Origin: Morella rubra | Taxonomy: Eukaryota; Streptophyta; Magnoliopsida; Fagales; Myricaceae | Direction: 5' to 3' | NCBI GenBank assembly: GCA_003952965.2 | Contig: CM025856.1 | Location: 4,618,517-4,682,516, forward strand | Length of the DNA: 64,000 bases | Part shown: positions 1 to 13,180 of the stretch, in pieces | Numbering within the stretch: the stretch's first letter is position 1 | How the letters are laid out: every line of letters begins with the position of its first letter | The notes under the pieces: model-generated | The model's database searches: none | What the model was told of the DNA's origin: nothing | What the model saw: the letters and a program-made list of their open reading frames with translations, nothing else | Translations under genes and position numbers: made by a program

Positions 1-740
1 TCTACAGAGGAGCGACTGCAGTACTCACAATTGTTCGACAGGTAAGAGAGAAATAGTTCAGCTTACTGTTGACTTCAAGCCCAATTTGCCTCGTTAGTCT
101 CTCTCCATATCTCTCTTGCCGGGGAAAGGAGAAAAAGAGAATCTGACATCTCTGTTGATTTTTTCTGCAGAAGAGGCTGAGAGGATAATTCAGTGCAATG
201 CCAAGGGCGGGTCTTCTGTTTGCATGATGAGTCATGGGTGCACCGTGCATAGGGTCTGGCTGCCGGAGGAATCACCGGGACTGGCAATGTCTAGACCATT
301 TGGTGATTACCTATTACTTATAAGGTCCATCTAGACCTCACTTATGTCACCGTCCAAGAAAGAGCTACAAGCCATTATACTGTCAAATTGGATTATTTCT
401 TTTCGGCTGAAAACATTGTTCTGTTTCTGTAAGATTTTTTTTCCTTGATAGTGCTGACAATCCTCTCAGATATTATCACAGTTTTGTCTGCCGAACACTT
501 GTCAGTGTGCTGTGCATGCTGGAAGCGCAGAGGAGGAACATGAATGGTATGAATTCTGTAATTTTTTTTTGGAACAATTGGTAGGCACCATTGGTATCCC
601 TGGCAAAACAATGCTCTATCCTCTGTAGGGAAATATAACGATTGGCCAGGCTGCACCGTGCTGGTTGTACACCGAGACATTAGAATTAATGGAAAACTGT
701 GAAGTAATTTCTGCTTGGCGTCTTCCCAATGAATCATCAT
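1..740 (-). repeat. Noisy inverted copy of the 59.57-60.44 kb locus
   Basis: Read along the + strand, this stretch follows the reverse complement of about 60,436 down to 59,565 with many small gaps and substitutions. Shared anchors include gcaccgtgcatagggt (near 240), the block gaggctgagaggat near 174, cagtactcacaatt near 19, and ccaggctgcaccg-like sequence near 640. The copy here is shorter than its partner (about 740 against 870 bases). At about 740 the similarity stops and 26S rDNA begins. No gene is recognised in either copy; the partner lies about 1.8 kb beyond the 3' end of the MEF10-like gene. It may be a real duplication at the edge of an rDNA array, or a chimeric unpolished read. Confidence 0.8.
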
Positions 741-744
741 TGTA

Positions 745-2480
745 AAAAGATCCCAATTCCCTATATCCCGCATCTATCGGAATGAATTCATTTGCTTCCA
801 CTTGCGTCACCACGACTGAACATAGAAGATTCGCTCCCTGCGGTCCGCGAAGTGTTATCCTACTTTTGGAGTCAAACTAGCGATACCAGTCTTTCCCCAG
901 TTCTAGCCGAAGGAGAAAGCCTCCACAAATACTGAGTTACGAACTTCAAGTGCATATAACTGGCAGACAAGTAATCGATACTTATTAATTTAAAATAACC
1001 AAAGATCTATTTCCTCTGGGTAGCCTTCTCACGCAATTATCGATGAATCTTTATTAAAAAAACTTAACCTGAACACCAGCTAACTGGGCAATTCAAGCTG
1101 AAATACAATTCTTATCCTATAAGCGCGTAAAACCTGGAACATGAATCTACCCGATCCCTCTTAAGTTACCAAAAACCTAAATAACTAATTTATGCACGCA
1201 TGCACGAATCCCCCAGATGAATGATATTAAAACGAGAGTACCCACTGATTCCCTGTCTTACTATCAGCAAACCACAACCAAAACCTTTTAAAAATTTAAG
1301 AAACAAATGAAAGCGGCGAAAAAACCTGTTCCCCTTTAATCTACGTTACCCCGACTGTTATTAAATCTCTAATGCCGAGGAAAATGCGCACCCAGACGTA
1401 ATCCGCAGAATGGAAATAACCTCACTACTTTTTACGTGAGTGACCAATCCGAATCGACGGCTTGCATTGCCCCGAGGACCCAAGATCTCTTGTCGCGGTC
1501 CTTCCCATGCTCGGCCGATAATGACACTCGCATTTTGGGAGGTCGTCACACTCGTTTAAAAATAAACCAGTTCCTTTGAAGATAGAAAACTTCAACGGAG
1601 AACATAAACAATTCTTCATCGGAACAAAAGTAAAAGCTTACGGGGTATGGCGCCATTCAGACAACATTACAACCTTTTGACCACTAGGTGTCCTTATCAC
1701 CTTAAAGACCTCCCCATTAAGGCTAAATGATTGTGTCAAACAAAGACCAGCAAGCGATAACTTGCGTGCACCGAGGCGTTGCCCAGACGACGGATTCGCT
1801 GTATTCCGTCTCCGATGCGACGTGGCCTAGTCCCAAGAAGACAAATCAGTCATCCAAGTTTAGTTTGATATTTCAGCCCTACCAATAATGGAAACGTGTA
1901 CATTGTCTACGACGCCATCCACTACAAGGACACTACTAATCTCGTTGAAGTTGTGGAGAGGAAGCTTCTAACTCCAAATTCAGCCAAAGCTGCCATTAGC
2001 CTCCTAGATGCAATATCTCATACTGATAATTAACCCTGACCTGTTCCCAATAAAAATTCACACCCAGTTAACGACAAACGAACCGTTTTTATTTCGTCAC
2101 CGAACCGGTCTATTTCGCCCGATTTTTTTGGAAAAGCAAATCCAACTACCGCAAGTGCCGTTGAATATACTAAAAAGCTTGCTTTGTAGCAATCAATTTC
2201 AGGCGTATTTAGAGTGAGTCACTGAAACGTCCTCTATCAAATCCGACTCACAGCACTAACTGTTCCCACTGCCCCCCTCACCGAAATTTTTGCCCCCCAG
2301 CACGATCCATCGCAAAGCCACCCATAGCACGTTCATAATAGTGCATTTAACCCCTGCGCCCGAAAACGGATATACCGATTGCCGCCGCGAGCGCCTTGTA
2401 AGTAAAATAAGTTCCCATTTTCCCTGGTAGCACGGGAATCCTTAGCATACATTTTCTGATCTTAAACATTTAAGCTGACG
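745..2480 (+). rRNA. 26S rRNA gene, 3' half only (error-rich)
   Basis: Several universal large-subunit landmarks appear in the right order. The segment near 982-1045 matches the plant 26S stretch starting CTGTTTAATTAAAACAAAGC. The segment near 1158-1290 matches the run from CTTAAGGTAGCC through CTACTATCCAGCGAAACCACAGCC. The segment near 2211-2260 matches GACTGAACGCCTCTAAGTCAG close to the 3' end. Each match is broken by substitutions and small indels, so this sequence could not give a normal rRNA as written. The gene enters in mid-26S at about 745, straight from the inverted single-copy-like segment, and its 5' half is absent. The 3' end is estimated from spacing to the next unit. Confidence 0.82.
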
Positions 2481-5400
2481 TCTTTTTGGTTAGTTAAAGA
2501 TTGTTTCGCTTGATGTCCCTTTTTTAATTTTTTAATTCCTATGATAAACAGAAGTGCCTTGCTCCCCGTCAACCTACACCCTCCACTGATTATTATAACA
2601 AGCCACAAAATCCTTGTAGCGAACTCTTTATCCCTCACCCCCCAACCTTCTTACAACTCACCAAATTGCTTCCCCCGCGCAAAGACGATCGTCCTAATTT
2701 GACCGAAACACTCGATAATAATTCACAAAGACAATCGAAATTTTTGCAAGGCAAATTTGACAATACATCACAGATCAGCATATTTCGCAATACCGGAATA
2801 CTTCATTTCCCTTTCTATTCTTCCAATTCAAACCTTCATTCATTTATCAGGATTCATGGACGGTTTTAAGATGTCGCCTATCCTGTTTATTGTTAATGTT
2901 TCAACGACCCTATCTACTTCAATTATTGCACTGACCATCCCCTATCTCCACTCGTATAGACTCACAATTTAAATGACCTTGACAGCCCCCATTGACATCC
3001 TTACGCCCCCATTGTCATTCCCTGGTGCCCACTGTACCCTTTAACTCAACCCTTATGGCATGCCTTTATTTTTGCCAGTCCAACACCTAATTACCGCAAG
3101 GCCGAAAGTCGCATCAAGTTAAACTTCATTGTCTTAACCAAAAAAACGCACCATTTTGGGCAAAAATACAGGAGGTTCCGATTTCTTTCCATCTAGCCCA
3201 CCTGTTCCACAATGAGCTCGACAGCTCCCCTGTTATGCTGACCAATTCCACTTGACAACCCCAATGGGCATGCCACTTCAATTTGCGGTCCCTTGTCCGC
3301 ACTATAACGACCATTTTTGCTAACTGGAATAACACCATCACTTTGAACCCACCCCCATTGCGTTTCGCCTCACCCACCCACATTCTTTGCTTTTGTCCCA
3401 CTGGGAACCGCCTGCCCTCAAACCCCAACTTATGGCCGTAGCCTTTGCGACACCCCCAATTAGCTTTGACGTGTGCAACACAGGTTCTCATTCCCTTGTA
3501 CATCCCCCATTTGCTTATCCTCGACACCCCTCAATCACCCATTTTGCCCACGGGCGGTGCCTATAGACAAGCACATGAGCCCTACCCTCCATGACACCGA
3601 CCTCACAATTGCTATTTGCCCGACTACCCCACATCTAAAGAAGTATTCAGCCTTTTTGCCCCATCCGATCTTCCATATCCCCGCCCAGTCACTATTGTTT
3701 CCCATTACCACCACCCCAGAAGTCATAGCATCTTGCCCCTGTCCCAACTATGCGCATATTATCAGTCCTCCATGCACCTGCCTTAAAACACAGACCCCAT
3801 GGCCTTACAGACGCTCCTCAGTATGCCTATTTTGATCCCCCCATGGATATCCCCTGGGCCACTCTCCATCACACTCCTTCTGCCCTACAAGTGCAACTCC
3901 TCCGATCAACTCGCCTCTAAAACTCACTGGACACATCACGAAAAACCTACCCAAAACATATTCCTATATTCCAACAAAAAACATTAACTAAGCTATCCAA
4001 CCGCGGTTCCACAACCCCTGTCCCATTTATTTTATTTATTCTTCTTCTTCTCCATTAACAATTACATATTAAAAAATAAACATTGATGTTCCAAATAATA
4101 ACTACTATTATTCCATCCTCACTCCATTTTATTCCTAAAACATCCTCAAAAAATCATGCTAAAACTCCAAGATTCTCATTTCTTAAAAGCACGCTACATT
4201 TTGCAATTATCAGAACGATGTTATGTGCTTTTCATTAAGTACCCGGAGTCCATAGTTGCGAAACACTCCCAAAATTGCTTTCTTATTATTATCCCGGGCG
4301 TCTACTCATAGGTCCACCAACATAGGCTGTGGTCTAGCTAGCAGCCCCAGAGCGCCCTCATCTCCAAATTCAGATAGAAACCTCCTTACTCTAATGTCAA
4401 GATCATTGGGTCTGCAAATCACCACCAGTACGCCTAACCTACCCCACACCCCCCCACCCCCCATGCAGTCCCAATGCCCCGCCTGCGCAAAACCAAGACA
4501 GCGCCCCACCACCCCCCTTTTTCGGGGTTCTCATGCTGCTCTCTCCTCCGTTCACTATTTTCTCCTGACCTGTCATGACGATTAAACTTCTTAGGAACCA
4601 GTTCAAATGTATAAAATTGGAGGCGCATGCTCTTCACACTCTCTATATACTTATCTCAGCACATATCTGTTCACCCGTGCCTTGGCTTTGATTTCACCCA
4701 GACCTCTTGCAAGAAGCTTTTCTTTATCTGCCAATAGAGCCTTTGAATAGCTTCATCTCACCTTCTTCATCCCTCCATTGGGTCACTTTTAGTACGACTT
4801 TTATGTAAGCAGACGCTTAATTTGTTTGCCGCTCCCTATCGTTTACATGCTCTCACAACGATTTTTTTCACCCAATTATCTACGTGCAACCAACTTTGTG
4901 TCTCCTCAGTTTAGCTTATGCTTTGCTCCATCGGCTGTCTCGTCCTGACGATTTACTGATGCTATTGACTTCATGGGTCGAGCCCTCGTGTTGGGGTTTT
5001 TGATGTTGCATACTGACGCGAGAGGGTGCTTTACGGCTCTATGCATCAAAGTGCGTCATGCCGACGATAACCATTTAAGCTTGTCTTTCGTGGGTTGACC
5101 CCCCTATTATCTCTCAGGATTTTCCCTCGTTGGTTCCTTCTTGGCTTATTTTTCACCCTAAGCAGGCTCCTGTTCGCCATTTTATGCTTCCACATGGTCT
5201 TCAGCTACCTCCCTAAGTTTCACAGCTGCCTTTCATAGATTAAAAATAAAAAAATAACTGGTCTTGTTGTGCTTGTGTACACGTCTGAATAGTGTAGTTT
5301 TTTTACTGGCTTAGTATGCTCCTTTTGCTTTTCGCTACGACCATCTGCTCTCCCTCAGACTCCTGTGTCCCAAAGCGTGCATAGCGCTTGGCATGCAAGA

Positions 5401-5820
5401 TTTCGCTCTCGCCATAACTAAATTACAAATTTCCCCCTACTTGTCCCTTCAGCCGCCATATTGTTGGCCGTGCTGAAACCATTAAGAAGGTTCATTCCCA
5501 GTATGTTGTACCTGTACTAATCCTAATCTTTCTTGGCCCGCCTATTTCGAAACAAACCAGGGTACTCGTTTCTCCGGATGGCACACAATCTAAATGGGTA
5601 GTGCATATTTGTTCCTCCGTTCGTGGCACAACCTATTCCCATCTGTTCACGTCGGATTTCCTATTTTCACGTTGCCCGTCTTTCAAAACGTCCGTATCTT
5701 TCGGTTGTGCAAAAACGGCAAGATCTTTCGTATTTTTGTTCCTATAGTTATCAAACCCATAATACAAACGAGTTCACCTGGCATCGATAAGGAAATGCAC
5801 CTGTCTTGAATCCGCCCAAA
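2481..5820 (+). other. rDNA intergenic spacer (IGS) and 5' ETS, first copy
   Basis: This lies between the 26S tail and the next 18S gene, so by position it is the non-transcribed spacer plus external transcribed spacer. The + strand is rich in C and poor in G, and includes a subrepeat zone at about 2,985-3,870. A stretch near 5,080-5,110 (tttcgtgggttgacccccctat) has a counterpart near 15,600 in the next spacer and is probably in the 5' ETS. A clear Pol I start motif could not be identified through the noise. All open frames here are short and in spacer DNA, and none is supported as a gene. Confidence 0.7.
2985..3870 (+). repeat. IGS subrepeats, first copy
   Basis: Degenerate copies of a C-rich unit recur, built on cttgacanccccc-attg followed by gcatg or ccac motifs (examples near 2,979, 2,997, 3,011 and 3,250). 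Spacing is irregular, roughly 20-70 bases, probably because of indel noise. The same kind of unit is clearer in the second spacer at 13,865-14,260. Short tandem repeats of this kind are usual in plant rDNA spacers. Confidence 0.55.
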
Positions 5821-5824
5821 AAAA

Positions 5825-8132
5825 GAAAACAGCCCAGCATTGATGGCTTCTAAAGAAAAGCAACAAAATTTGCAATCTGAAAGTTCATGAACCTCATATT
5901 TTCATTTGAGATACACCGATGAATCCACTAATAAATCAGTCTATATTTTTGAATGTTTATTCGTATGCTACTCAATATTAACTTTGTCGTCAAGGAAGTA
6001 ATAACTTAATGGAATACTTGCAACAACCCCACTTCTAGAACGAGCATTTATATTTATCCAATATAAAAAGAATGACCGTCACTCGAGCTCTGCCCGTTGC
6101 TCATTTGAAGATTCTATATGAACTCGTGGACGATCGCTCTTATACCTAGCCACTTCCGCACGCATCATTCAAAATTCGCTGAAAACCCGAAGCTATCAAC
6201 TATAATCAGTTAGAAATATGACCAGCAATGGGTTTGTGACGTGGTGACGTCGTAGAATTTAGTTTCTATTTCGAAGGAGCCTGAAAAGAAACGGCTACCA
6301 CATTCGCAAGAATGGCTATTAGATAGACTGCAAGCGCAAATAGTACCCCAATCTTTGGGAGTATTACAATAAAATAACAAACCGCTTTACGAGTCTGTAA
6401 TTGAATGTACAATCTAAATCTCTTAACAAGACCATAGTGCGAAGACGAGGTGCCCAATTCAACACCTCTTTGAGACGCACTTTGAATCCCCGAAAAGAAG
6501 ATGACCTCAATTCATAAGCCAAAAAATCCCCTAATACCCACGTTCCATATAGCCCGGAATAATTTAACTTGTTTCAGTTTAAAGCTCGCTATTTACTGCT
6601 AAATCAAAAGTCAACATCTTCTCCCCCCCTCTTGTGTAAACACAACTCATCTGCTCTCCCTTTCTGAGCCGCCTGATGGCTTCTTGCTCTATAAGCTGAT
6701 CCGGCTTCGTTGCCTCTGGCTGTTTATTTTAAAAATTAGAGCTCAAACAAGCCTACGCTCTTAACAAAATAGCAAACCGTAAACAATCAATTAGATCGGC
6801 CATGTGTTGGCCTTCGACAGAAGATTATATCAGAACACGGGGCATTCGATATTTCATATCAGAGTAAAAATTCTTTTGATAGAAGAAATGCACAAACAAC
6901 TGCGGAACAGGCAATTTTGTCCAAAGATAATTTGCATTAATCAAAGAACTGTTAAAGTGCTCGAAGCACGATCAGAACCGTCTTTATGAGTGCGATAAAC
7001 CAAATACGATGTTTCCTGTTAAGATCACAGAATGTCGATTTAAACTCCGCCAAACACTTAGTTTAGTAAATCAAAATTCTTTGTGTTCCTTGTGATATAT
7101 TGGTCGCAAGTGAAATCTCATAAGAGATCTGAAACCGGTCACATGGGCAGCCTACCATAAGTTAGCCTTCCGCCCCGCTTAATTTACTTCAACACCGGGG
7201 AAAAGCTTACCATCCAGACCTCTATAAATAAGGATACAACTAAGCATCTCTTGATTTCTATGATAAAAAGAAAAATGTGGTGCATTTCGGCCTTTCTTAG
7301 TTTGGTGGAACAGATTGGCTTTAATTTCCGTTTGGTCTTCATCAACTATTACTGTATATACGAACGAGACTCCTAGTCTTCCTTTGCTAAACGTTAGCTT
7401 CATGCGCCAAGGGGTACCTTTCGAAATCCGTCCAGAACTTCAGCTTAAGACATGTCACTTATGGCCAAGAGAGTTTGAGAAAAACGTTAATACATGGTTG
7501 TGGTTATCCCTTTTAAAAGTGTTTCTTTGTTATATAGACGCTGGACTCTTTTACGCCGCGCGCTACACTTTATGATTTCATCACGAAGTATATAGCCTTA
7601 TTTAGACGACATTTCAGCCGGAGTCCCAAGTCTTTGTAAGATTCTATTATTTTTGATAAAGCGATTAAACATCATACAATTAGTTCCTCGAGTGATTTTT
7701 TAACGAATGAAAACCTTAATCCTAGGTACAAGCTCGACGTTCATCACTACCTTCCCCAATTTGATCTAGCGTCAACCCCTTTACACATCCCCGCCTTAAT
7801 CTAGCTTTCATCCCTATCCTAGTTTTCTGAATGTCGATCCGGATGAAGTTTGTCGTGATTCCAAAAGCGATTGTTGCAGTTCACAGCTATGCCCGCATCG
7901 ATTTTTTTCCCGATTACAGCTCCCTGAACCCTTAGCAGTTTAGAGGAAGAGACATGTTCGTAACATGATTCCGTAGTGAACGACAGTTGCTGAGTTTCAA
8001 GACATTAGTTCAACATCCAGTTCTTTTGACCTTGTAGCAGAAAGTCCAGACTCTCTTAACCCAAGCCAAAAATTTGTTTAAATAATTATATTACTGGAGG
8101 TCCCGTCCGAAGTTTCAAATCTGCGATCATTA
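5825..8132 (+). rRNA. 18S rRNA gene (error-rich), first unit
   Basis: The 5' part near 5,830-5,990 follows plant 18S from the TTGATCCTGCCAGTAG region through the GGCTCATTAAATCAGTTATAG region (here ccactaataaatcagtctatat near 5,924). Near 6,578 the sequence aagctcgctatttactg corresponds to the conserved AAAGCTCGTAGTTG. Near 8,101-8,132 the sequence gaagtttcaaatctgcgatcatta matches the 3' end GGTTTCCGTAGGTGAACCTGCGGAAGGATCATT. The length, about 2.3 kb, exceeds the usual 1.8 kb, in keeping with many inserted bases. Both ends are approximate. It is co-oriented with the 5.8S and 26S that follow. Confidence 0.75.
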
Positions 8133-8434
8133 ATATGACTCCGAGTTCCCGTCCAAAATCTTGTCCTGAAGGATACGCTTTATGCTCTCTTCTTTTCCCT
8201 TTTCTTTTTTACGTTACTATGTATATCACCTAAAGTGACGTCACCTAGATTCTCTTCCGCCAAATTGTTTGCAAACTATACAAACCCACCCAAAAAATCA
8301 AAACTTGCGTTACATTCCAATTGACTTAACCAACAAAAATAACCGTGGCATACTAGCCAAGTTCCGAAGGCCTCCTGATAACATGATTTGTCGCTGTCTG
8401 GACCGTTCTATTTGAAACTGTCTTATTACATAAC

Positions 8435-8632
8435 GAACTTCTAACTTTTAAGCAACCGTGATTATCTCAGGCTTCTCCATCTTTGTAAGAACGTTAGCGA
8501 AATGCCAAATACTTTGTTATTTCAGTAATCTCCAATTTTCGATATAGTATCATTGTCGAGTTTTGTTTGAACGCAAGTTTGCATCCCAAAAGCTTTGTTC
8601 CTCTGGGAGAGAAGGTGTTGGAAGGGGACGCA
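8435..8632 (+). rRNA. 5.8S rRNA gene (error-rich), first unit
   Basis: The order of plant 5.8S blocks is intact: an AACGACTCTCGGCAACGG-like start near 8,435, gaagaacgtagcgaaatgc as taagaacgttagcgaaatgc near 8,485, then tttgaacgcaagtt near 8,565. A distorted CTGGGTGTCACGC end lies near 8,625. It sits between ITS1 (about 8,133-8,434) and ITS2 (about 8,633-8,950). Inserted bases make it longer than the usual 160 or so. Confidence 0.82.
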
Positions 8633-8954
8633 CTCTTTGCGATCTGATGTAATAGGTTCACTCATCTAAAGCCCCAATCCCTAAATGAGCGCACGCTCTC
8701 AGAGTATTATTCTTATATCATTCATTTTTCTATCATGTCTCCTGACTATTTTTGTCTCTGCATTGGAATAGCTCTTTAAATCGGATTCTCTCATTTACTG
8801 CTTTACATGCACCGACGACAGAATCATTATATTTTATATATCCAAGTTATCCCAAATCTCTGTGCACATTACATTACTCCACTATATAGGCCTCATTAAA
8901 CAACCCACAGAGCATTGCAGATGACCAGTATGTCAAAAGACGACACTTCCATCC

Positions 8955-11900
8955 GACCCCAGTATGCTATCTAACACAACTTATAGTACAGGCAATCAAA
9001 TAACTCAGGAAAAGAAACACAAATCTGCCCCTGAACTTGACACTATCACCCGAGAACCGAAAAAGAACCCTCATAAATAGAGAATATCGCTTCTGATTCC
9101 TGCAATTTAGGCACAATAAAAATGCTGGAGAAATCTCTCATACATTCACTGTTTGACCAGAGCCCAATTTTCCCCTTTCTAAAAAAGGAAATTCGCACGG
9201 ATATTTAAGGTAGTTATAGACCTCCTTGTGCCCTGGACCCTATGTCGACACCACAAGGCTTGCTGTCTATTACGGATCGTGACTAATGGATTATATCTAG
9301 CCCACAATCGGCTTTTGATAACATTCCTTCCAAGGCACATGATGGCACCGATACAACATTGTAGAAGTAGATCCATCGAAAAGGGGAAGCCATGAAAGTA
9401 CCTTTTGAAAAAAGTCCTAAAGATTGGTAACCTCTGAATTCTTGCCGGAAATTTGTCGTACAGTGCGCCGCCAGGAAACACCACCTTAAGGTCTTAGATG
9501 TTGAGACTGTTGATTGATGTGACATAGCTTGAAGTTAAAAAATTCCAGCCGACAAAACTTATACCACCCTACCGAAATATGCGACTCGTGGAACAGTTCC
9601 GACCTTATAAAATAGCGAGCATCTTATCCACCCGCGCCCAACACCTCTGAGTATCCCTGATATACGTTCTTTTCCATTAAGAACGTATAGCAGCACACGC
9701 TCTACAGCTGTCTCCCCATCATGCTAATCCTCTTGTAGATGTCGGCCTGCTGGCTCCATTCACCCCTCTTTAAACACGTACCCAGAGCACAGCTTCATCA
9801 ACGATCTTATAAAAATTCACGCGTAGGCAACAAGAAAAATCTTATTTCAGGATCCTATAAGCCTCGTTCCTTACAGATCCCCGACCACCTATCTCGATAA
9901 AGTTAATACGAATAATGAGAGAATACCTCTGAATTCACCTATTTACTCAGACCAAATGATCGAGTCAGAATATAGCATATCTAAGCTTGCATTTACCAGG
10001 GAATCATGGTGAGAGCCCGAAAATATATTACTTGCCAAACGTGTCTGACTTTTGATTATGGGTGTGACAAAGACTAATCGAACCGTCTTTCATTAGCTGT
10101 TTCCCTTCAGAGTACCAAATCAAGATACGCTGCCAACCCACATGGCGAATTCCAGCAATATTCGAGGTAATACCAATAATTTAATCATAGAGCGCAACTC
10201 CCCCTAAAAGAATTTTCATCGACTTATCTTCAATACGTTATAATAGTAATATTTTATGCTGACAGCTCCGCTGAACTTGTTGAGCGACATGCCAAGAATA
10301 AAGAACATCCAATGACGCAAAGCCCATATTTTTAAGCAAGAATAACACTGTCAAAAGGTTCGAGTATTGGAAACCGGCAGTGCCGTGAAACCATAATTAC
10401 GAGTTGCAAGCGCGCAGCTAACCTAAAACCCACACAAAAAGAAATTATGCAATTTATAGAGCAAGTCAGACTGTGTATCATTGGAAGTCAAATACTAAAA
10501 GCTCATAAGAAGGTTTAACCTTTTAAATGTAACGAACTCACCTCTCCCAAAGGCATGCAACTAAGCCCCGAAAAGGATTTCCGAAAAAAACCGCATCGGG
10601 TCCCGACGTCAATCACCGGCGGTCAACCTCAGGCTATCCCAGCACCATTATGAAGTAGAATGAATAAACCGAAGCGTCACTGCCAAAAAAACGGCTTAAC
10701 AGTTAATCCGGTCGGATCGCTTTGTTTTACCCAGCCCCACAGGACATATTCTTGTTTTTCTATAGAAAGTCTAAAATATGCAAACTAGCACAACCGTGAA
10801 ATTGAAACCGAAAAGGAAAGTTCCTAACGTCACGGCACAATGGTTAGTCAATTCGATCCCTAACAGACGTGAAGACCCAGTACTCTCAAAGAATTAGCCT
10901 TATCTCGACATCGACATATCAAACGCATCAAGTGTTAAGAGATTTCACTTGACCAAAACCCCTGATTGGAATCTCTCGCGTTCGTGGCTTTCAACCGTCC
11001 AATGATCTTATCCAACAACGGCAACGATTCAGGAGCTCGCAGAATCGTTCCCGCGGGGCCTCGAAAGACCCAGTCATTTTGCGTGATTTTAAACATCCCC
11101 TCACCACATCCTTAAGAAAACGCTCCAATCAAGATCAAGGAAGAAAACTCCCGAGTACATGCGTATCCTAGTACAAAGCACCCCACCATGCTCTCCTTTT
11201 GACACAATGGGTCCGTTGTTCCATCCGTATCCGGCGCCCTAAAACGGAGGACGAGTGCCTATCACAGCCTCCGTCACTCAGAACGCTATTATCTCCTCAA
11301 TTCGATTACTATCAACAGCCTCTCGATCTGCGGGTAACAGAGCGTAGCAAAGGAAAACCCTTTCATGAAATAGCTCAAAACTTATTCTCTTGTATACTAA
11401 TACATCGTGCTTCCGGAAAAAAGATGAGGCTAATTGGATTATCGGTCTCTTTCACGGATTCTTGCTCCCAACGTACACCACCACCCTCTTTCAAGAAATA
11501 CTGTGCTGTCCGTTGAATGTATCTCTCTCATCTACATCCTCTCCCTTATTGGAAGGTAGCGAGTCGCCGACTGCCGTCCTGTGACGACTTCGGAGAGATT
11601 TTCAATACTACTCGTTCTGCTCTGAAATCTTCCCCGATATCTCTAATAGCTGCAAACCCTTTAAAATCCATTCAACAGTGTTCGACTCAACTGGTACGAC
11701 AAGAGGAATCACTAATTTTAATTTAAAAATTGCAAAGCACATGCAATCCTGCGAATCTCACCAAGTATTTCTCCCAGGTTCTCTGAAGATGTCCAATAAT
11801 CAAGGACCACATTTCAACCAAGTCAAAAATCACTTATTACTCTTGTGATAAAACTCCGCATCTTATTAACTCATACTGTACGCTCACTATAGAGCCCCTC

Positions 11901-13180
11901 AAACTATTTCTAATCATTCTAATTTAATAACCCTAATGAAATATACAGCACAAATCCCTCTCAATCTTTCGTTCCTCCTACTACCAGGCAAACCACAATC
12001 CCAACGGAAAGGAGTTTCTTAAAGCGAGAATCACCCGCCAAAAAAACCATGCTAAAACACTTTACTCAATAATCCGACTTCTTAAAACACTTGAGCATGT
12101 AAGGAAATGACCGAAAACTCCGAAAGTGAAATACCACTACTTATAACGTTATTTTTTACTTGTATAATTCCTGGTTAATCCGCGAGATATCATCCCGCAA
12201 TTGTCCCCCTTTTTTTGGAAAACCCAAGGACGTTCGTTCTTCAGCTCAGAAATCCGCAACAAACATTTCAGGTCGTGCAGTTTAACACTTTGAACCACGG
12301 CGTCACACATCTAAGTCATTTATATTCCATAATCGCAACTGTCACAATGAGCTCAACTAGTGATCACACAAAGAAACTACTACTACCCTTGGTCATGACA
12401 ACTATAAAAGCAAACCGTTTTAAGATATCCCTCTAGTTTGACTTTGGAGTCTCTCTATATAGCGAAAATACGAAATCCGGTAGACGCCTAATAAATAAAC
12501 CTACATACCTCTTTAACCTTCGAACTTGAACCTTGATGAATTATTCTTAAAAATTTACCACAGGGAATAAACTGGCATGGGGATGCCGAAGCAATTCACA
12601 GGACGTATCTTATCCTACTGCTATTTTTTCTTTCAGCATCGAAATTTCTGCTTTCCTTCCACTGTATCTAACTTAATAAAATCGAAATTTGTGAAGCAGA
12701 AAAAATTACACCAAAAAATCACTCTCCACCCCCACAATTAGAGGTACGGAGCTTTACCAAAGATACCAATCTGAGACATGTTAGGTTAACTCATGAACCG
12801 ACTTATGTTATTTAATTGGGTTTCTCTCTGAGATGTTAGTAACAACCCTAGACGAAAACCGTGGGGCACAATGGTTTCACCGCTTGGGGTTTTAAACCAA
12901 CCAAAACCAAATCCCGCAAGCTACCGTCTATTGGATTATACTGTAACCCTCAGTCAAGTCTCGAATCCTAGGGGCTGAGAATACACGTTCAATCCTGTCT
13001 CGTCACCCCAAAGGAGATTGGTACCAGACCTTGCCAAGGCACCCCCGTCCCCGCAAGCAGTATTTCTTTGTGAAACCTCGCTCCGCGAAATGACCGCGCG
13101 GCCGCCTGAAATAATCCCACCGACGCCTTAAATCCTGGCACCAACCCGACAAAGTCTAAAAAAACCCGATTAAAACGGTT
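8955..13180 (+). rRNA. 26S rRNA gene (error-rich), first full unit
   Basis: The start is marked near 8,957 by gaccccag, followed by the conserved block that ends ggaaaagaaac near 9,021. Further landmarks in order are the TTTAATTAAAACAAAGC block near 11,718, ctactaccaggcaaaccacaa near 11,977, and gctaccgtctattggattat near 12,918, followed by a CGCCTCTAAGTCAG-like run. Span is about 4.2 kb against about 3.4 kb for a normal plant 26S, with substitutions and indels everywhere. The 3' end is an estimate. Distances between equal landmarks give a unit of about 10.5-10.7 kb in this noisy sequence, so the true unit is probably shorter. Confidence 0.8.

Noticed and set aside
3126-3835. Frames of 120-133 codons on both strands
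   Set aside because: They lie in C-rich rDNA spacer subrepeats; stops are rare there by composition, and no domain is seen.
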